64,000 bases of DNA from Desulfosporosinus shakirovi (lineage in GTDB: Bacteria > Bacillota > Desulfitobacteriia > Desulfitobacteriales > Desulfitobacteriaceae), in contig NZ_JAJDOO010000014.1 in assembly GCF_020595055.1 (NCBI RefSeq), positions 62,001-126,000 on the forward strand. Reading direction: 5' to 3'. The notes beneath the pieces are model-generated. The model was not told the DNA's origin, did no database searches, and saw only the letters and a list, made by a program, of their open reading frames with translations. The translations under genes and the position numbers were made by a program. This document shows, piece by piece, positions 63,867-64,000 of the stretch. Every line of letters begins with the position of its first letter. Positions within the stretch are counted from its first letter, which is position 1.

Positions 63867-64000
63867 TTGTATCGTTCAAAACAAAGCCGTCACAATAACG
63901 CATTTATTCTCCTCTTTCTAGAGGAATCCTCATCTGCCTATGGAGCACAGATTCTCTCTAGCTTACAGACAGAAATGCCTTATTGCTTAACGGACAGTCC
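63867..64000 (+). CDS. PadR-like transcriptional regulator, N-terminal part
   Basis: The first 44 codons, cut by the window end. TTG start with AAGGGGG upstream. FILLFLEESSSAYGAQILSS matches the N-terminal winged helix of PadR proteins (LLxxx.ayGyeI). Likely binds the tandem palindromes just upstream. Confidence 0.8.
   Translation, partial: MYRSKQSRHNNAFILLFLEESSSAYGAQILSSLQTEMPYCLTDS

Overview
The window looks like chromosome from an anaerobic, endospore-forming, sulfur-metabolising Firmicute of the Peptococcaceae type (Desulfosporosinus/Desulfitobacterium-like). Supporting evidence is Spo0A, the PrkA-YhbH-SpoVR sporulation trio, a SpoVM-like micropeptide, a PdaB-type deacetylase, futalosine-pathway menaquinone genes (mqnE, mqnA, plus menG), a siroheme/[4Fe-4S] reductase-like protein, a low-GC Gram-positive style of strong ribosome binding sites, and many TTG/GTG starts. 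Genus assignment is inference from gene content only.

Layout. 1-6.4 kb (minus): spoVR (cut by the window edge), yhbH, prkA, then a separate group of cobalamin adenosyltransferase, an unknown coiled-coil protein and a TPR protein. 6.6-10 kb: small membrane protein, polysaccharide deacetylase, membrane-anchored TPR-like protein, YitT. 10.1-10.25 kb: tRNA-Arg(CCG) with promoter and terminator. 10.3-16.6 kb (minus): thymidylate kinase followed by a dipeptide/oligopeptide ABC transporter (binding protein, two permeases, two ATPases) whose second permease gene is broken by a frameshift. 16.8-20.8 kb: spo0A, ferredoxin, DUF1858-siroheme protein with a small CxxC protein, and several tiny genes including a spoVM candidate. 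20.85-21.37 kb: an unusual GC-rich structured block ending in a terminator. 21.4-25.4 kb: pssA, psd, DinG-type helicase. 25.5-29.5 kb: lipoprotein, fused pabA-pabB, pabC, ABM protein. 30.05-31.62 kb: an insertion sequence with terminal inverted repeats and an in-frame TAG in its transposase.

31.6-44.3 kb: ferritin-like protein, orphan FlhB-C-terminal and FliK-like genes, metallophosphoesterase, mqnE, uvrC with a 54-codon Cys-rich follower, a peptidoglycan hydrolase under a c-di-AMP riboswitch, the DUF711/ACT pair, a HesB-like selenoprotein with its own SECIS hairpin, and an HD hydrolase. 44.5-56.6 kb: TPR protein, pepF, pheA, thrC, nucleoside kinase, tautomerase, GIY-YIG protein, mqnA, FAH-family protein, nth, HD-GYP protein, TauE exporter. 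56.6-64 kb: VanW, PRC-barrel, GGDEF protein, small membrane proteins, YigZ, hot-dog thioesterase, CBS protein, menG, and the start of a PadR-family regulator behind a tandem palindromic operator.

The most noteworthy item is the HesB/IscA-like gene at 42.9-43.3 kb. A plain reading truncates it at an in-frame TGA; that TGA sits exactly where the family has its first ligand cysteine and is followed at the right distance by a SECIS-like hairpin, so it is best read as a selenoprotein. Several genes missed by length cutoffs (21-54 codons) were also recovered from ribosome binding sites and frame.
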